This document shows, piece after piece, positions 63,059 through 64,000 of a DNA stretch of 64,000 bases. The stretch comes from Pelargonium tetragonum (taxonomy: Eukaryota; Streptophyta; Magnoliopsida; Geraniales; Geraniaceae): positions 1 through 64,000 of the forward strand of contig JAYMTL010000067.1 in assembly GCA_036897445.1 (NCBI GenBank), in the 5' to 3' direction. A program made the translations under genes and the position numbers. The notes beneath the pieces are model-generated. The model worked only from the letters and a program-made list of their open reading frames with translations, was not told the origin of the DNA and searched no databases. Numbering within the stretch: the stretch's first letter is position 1; every line of letters begins with the position of its first letter.

Positions 63059-64000
63059 GCGTCGAGTTTCTTTCTCTTAAAAGCACTAACTTTAATATGG
63101 TACAAAAGTCTTGGTATTTAGTTATAAGCGGAACTGCACCAGGAAACCCGGTACCTCGAACAGAAATGCAGTTCTAAACTTCTAAACAAAGCCCCTGCTT
63201 AGATTATATACGGGGAAACCCAGGTTATATACTTTTCTCACGGCAACTGTAAATCAAACTTGGTGAACCTACGACCTTTAGCTAGTCTAAGTTTTCATGT
63301 TCCTTCTCTTTTTTATTTAAGTCATTATTAAGAGATTACCAGACAAGCATATTACAGCAACCTATTAAAGTTAAAGTAAAGAGTGCCCCTTAGAAACCCA
63401 GAAAGAAAAGTTCGAGATAAATATAGACATGCCAGGTGCCCTGAGAGTGCACATACTATAAGGGCCCCTCTGTTGGGCATAGACTTTGTCCTTTAAAAGG
63501 AAAATTGCCTGCAAAATTCTATTCCCAAGTTTTTATCTTTCAATAACTTTTTACTGTAAGGGGTACTTTTTAAAACTATGTTATTAGCTTCAAGACACAA
63601 TTACTTAGTTAACATTAAGAGGAGTCTGCGGAAAAGTTTTTTTAGTCAACAACGTGTTTAAGTCTCGGGATTTCCTCGAACTTAGTGTTTAGTTAGTAAA
63701 ATATGCTTTACAAAGCCATACGGAACCGAGCCCCTAATAAAGAGTAATGAGTTGGACAATATACAGAATTTTCAGATAAAACTTACTACGAACAAATTTT
63801 CGAACCCACGACAAAAATCTTAAATAGAACTTCAACTTACCTTGTACAAAACAGGAGCAGGGTCTTAGCAAAGTAAATACGCGATTCAGTGCACAAGCTG
63901 CAAGGCTCTCATAGGGGTATAAAAAAAAGACAGTATAATAACTTATATAGAAAATAGAAATCCATTTTATAGGACTCTCATCTTAGTTCGGGCTCTGTAC

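Larger units (their letters stand above)
59331..64000. other. Palindrome-rich non-coding matrix, block 8
   Basis: No gene recognised. GGGCCC at 63462-63467 and the element at 63045-63058 are typical. Frames of about 60 codons at 59881 and 60688 lack recognisable domains; the latter is hydrophobic only because it is T-rich. A GGTTCAAACCC stretch near 60440 (minus) mimics a tRNA T-loop but lacks an anticodon arm. Confidence 0.65.

Noticed and set aside
2276-64000. Bpu-type elements known from Cycas mitochondria
   Set aside because: The elements here are palindromes with variable cores and A/G-C/T arms; I do not see the conserved Bpu sequence.

Overview
The window looks like part of a very large, gene-poor mitochondrial genome from a streptophyte green alga or a close relative. 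The evidence is one gene: the first 654 bases are the 3' part of cox1, whose protein is very close to the land-plant/charophyte form. It reads with the standard code, has no intron in this part and needs no obvious RNA editing. The DNA is AT-rich (about one third G+C by eye), lower than typical vascular-plant mitochondria. The lineage is inference; nothing here fixes the genus.

Layout: 1-654 is cox1 (+), running in from the left. Two short perfect hairpins (658-673, 718-733) follow the stop codon. From about 734 to 64000 I found no intact protein gene, no rRNA and no tRNA with good stems on either strand. The longest open frame is 99 codons (13678-13977, -) and resembles nothing I know.

The gene-free DNA is not uniform. 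It has four kinds of content. (1) A palindrome-rich matrix fills most of the window: a short A/G tract (AAAGG, AAGGGG) abuts a C/T tract (CCTTT, CCCTT), often as a perfect palindrome with a variable core (AGGAATTCCT, GAGGGATCCCTC, GGGCGCCC, AAAGGCCTTT). One occurs every 60-100 bases in the stretches I sampled. (2) Palindrome-poor islands of about 200-400 bases, with low-complexity triplet-like sequence (TAC/ACT/CTA or complement), lie near 12.3, 13.4, 20.5, 37.9, 42.1, 48.0, 51.4, 52.1 and 59.1 kb. Pairs of them share alignable blocks, so several are old copies of one repeat family, in both orientations. (3) A degenerate tandem repeat lies at about 1.7-2.27 kb. (4) A few segments have unusual texture: decayed tRNA-like stretches on the minus strand (11.3, 41.9, 53.1, 53.3, 53.7 kb), a complex-sequence block at 53.57-53.96 kb, and an unidentified coding-like, interrupted stretch at 57.71-58.13 kb.

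Only cox1 has a known role here (catalytic subunit of respiratory complex IV). The most promising novelty is the dispersed GC-cored palindromes. They recall the GC clusters and palindromic repeats known from some other organelle genomes, but match no family I can name. The second is the diverged island family embedded in them.
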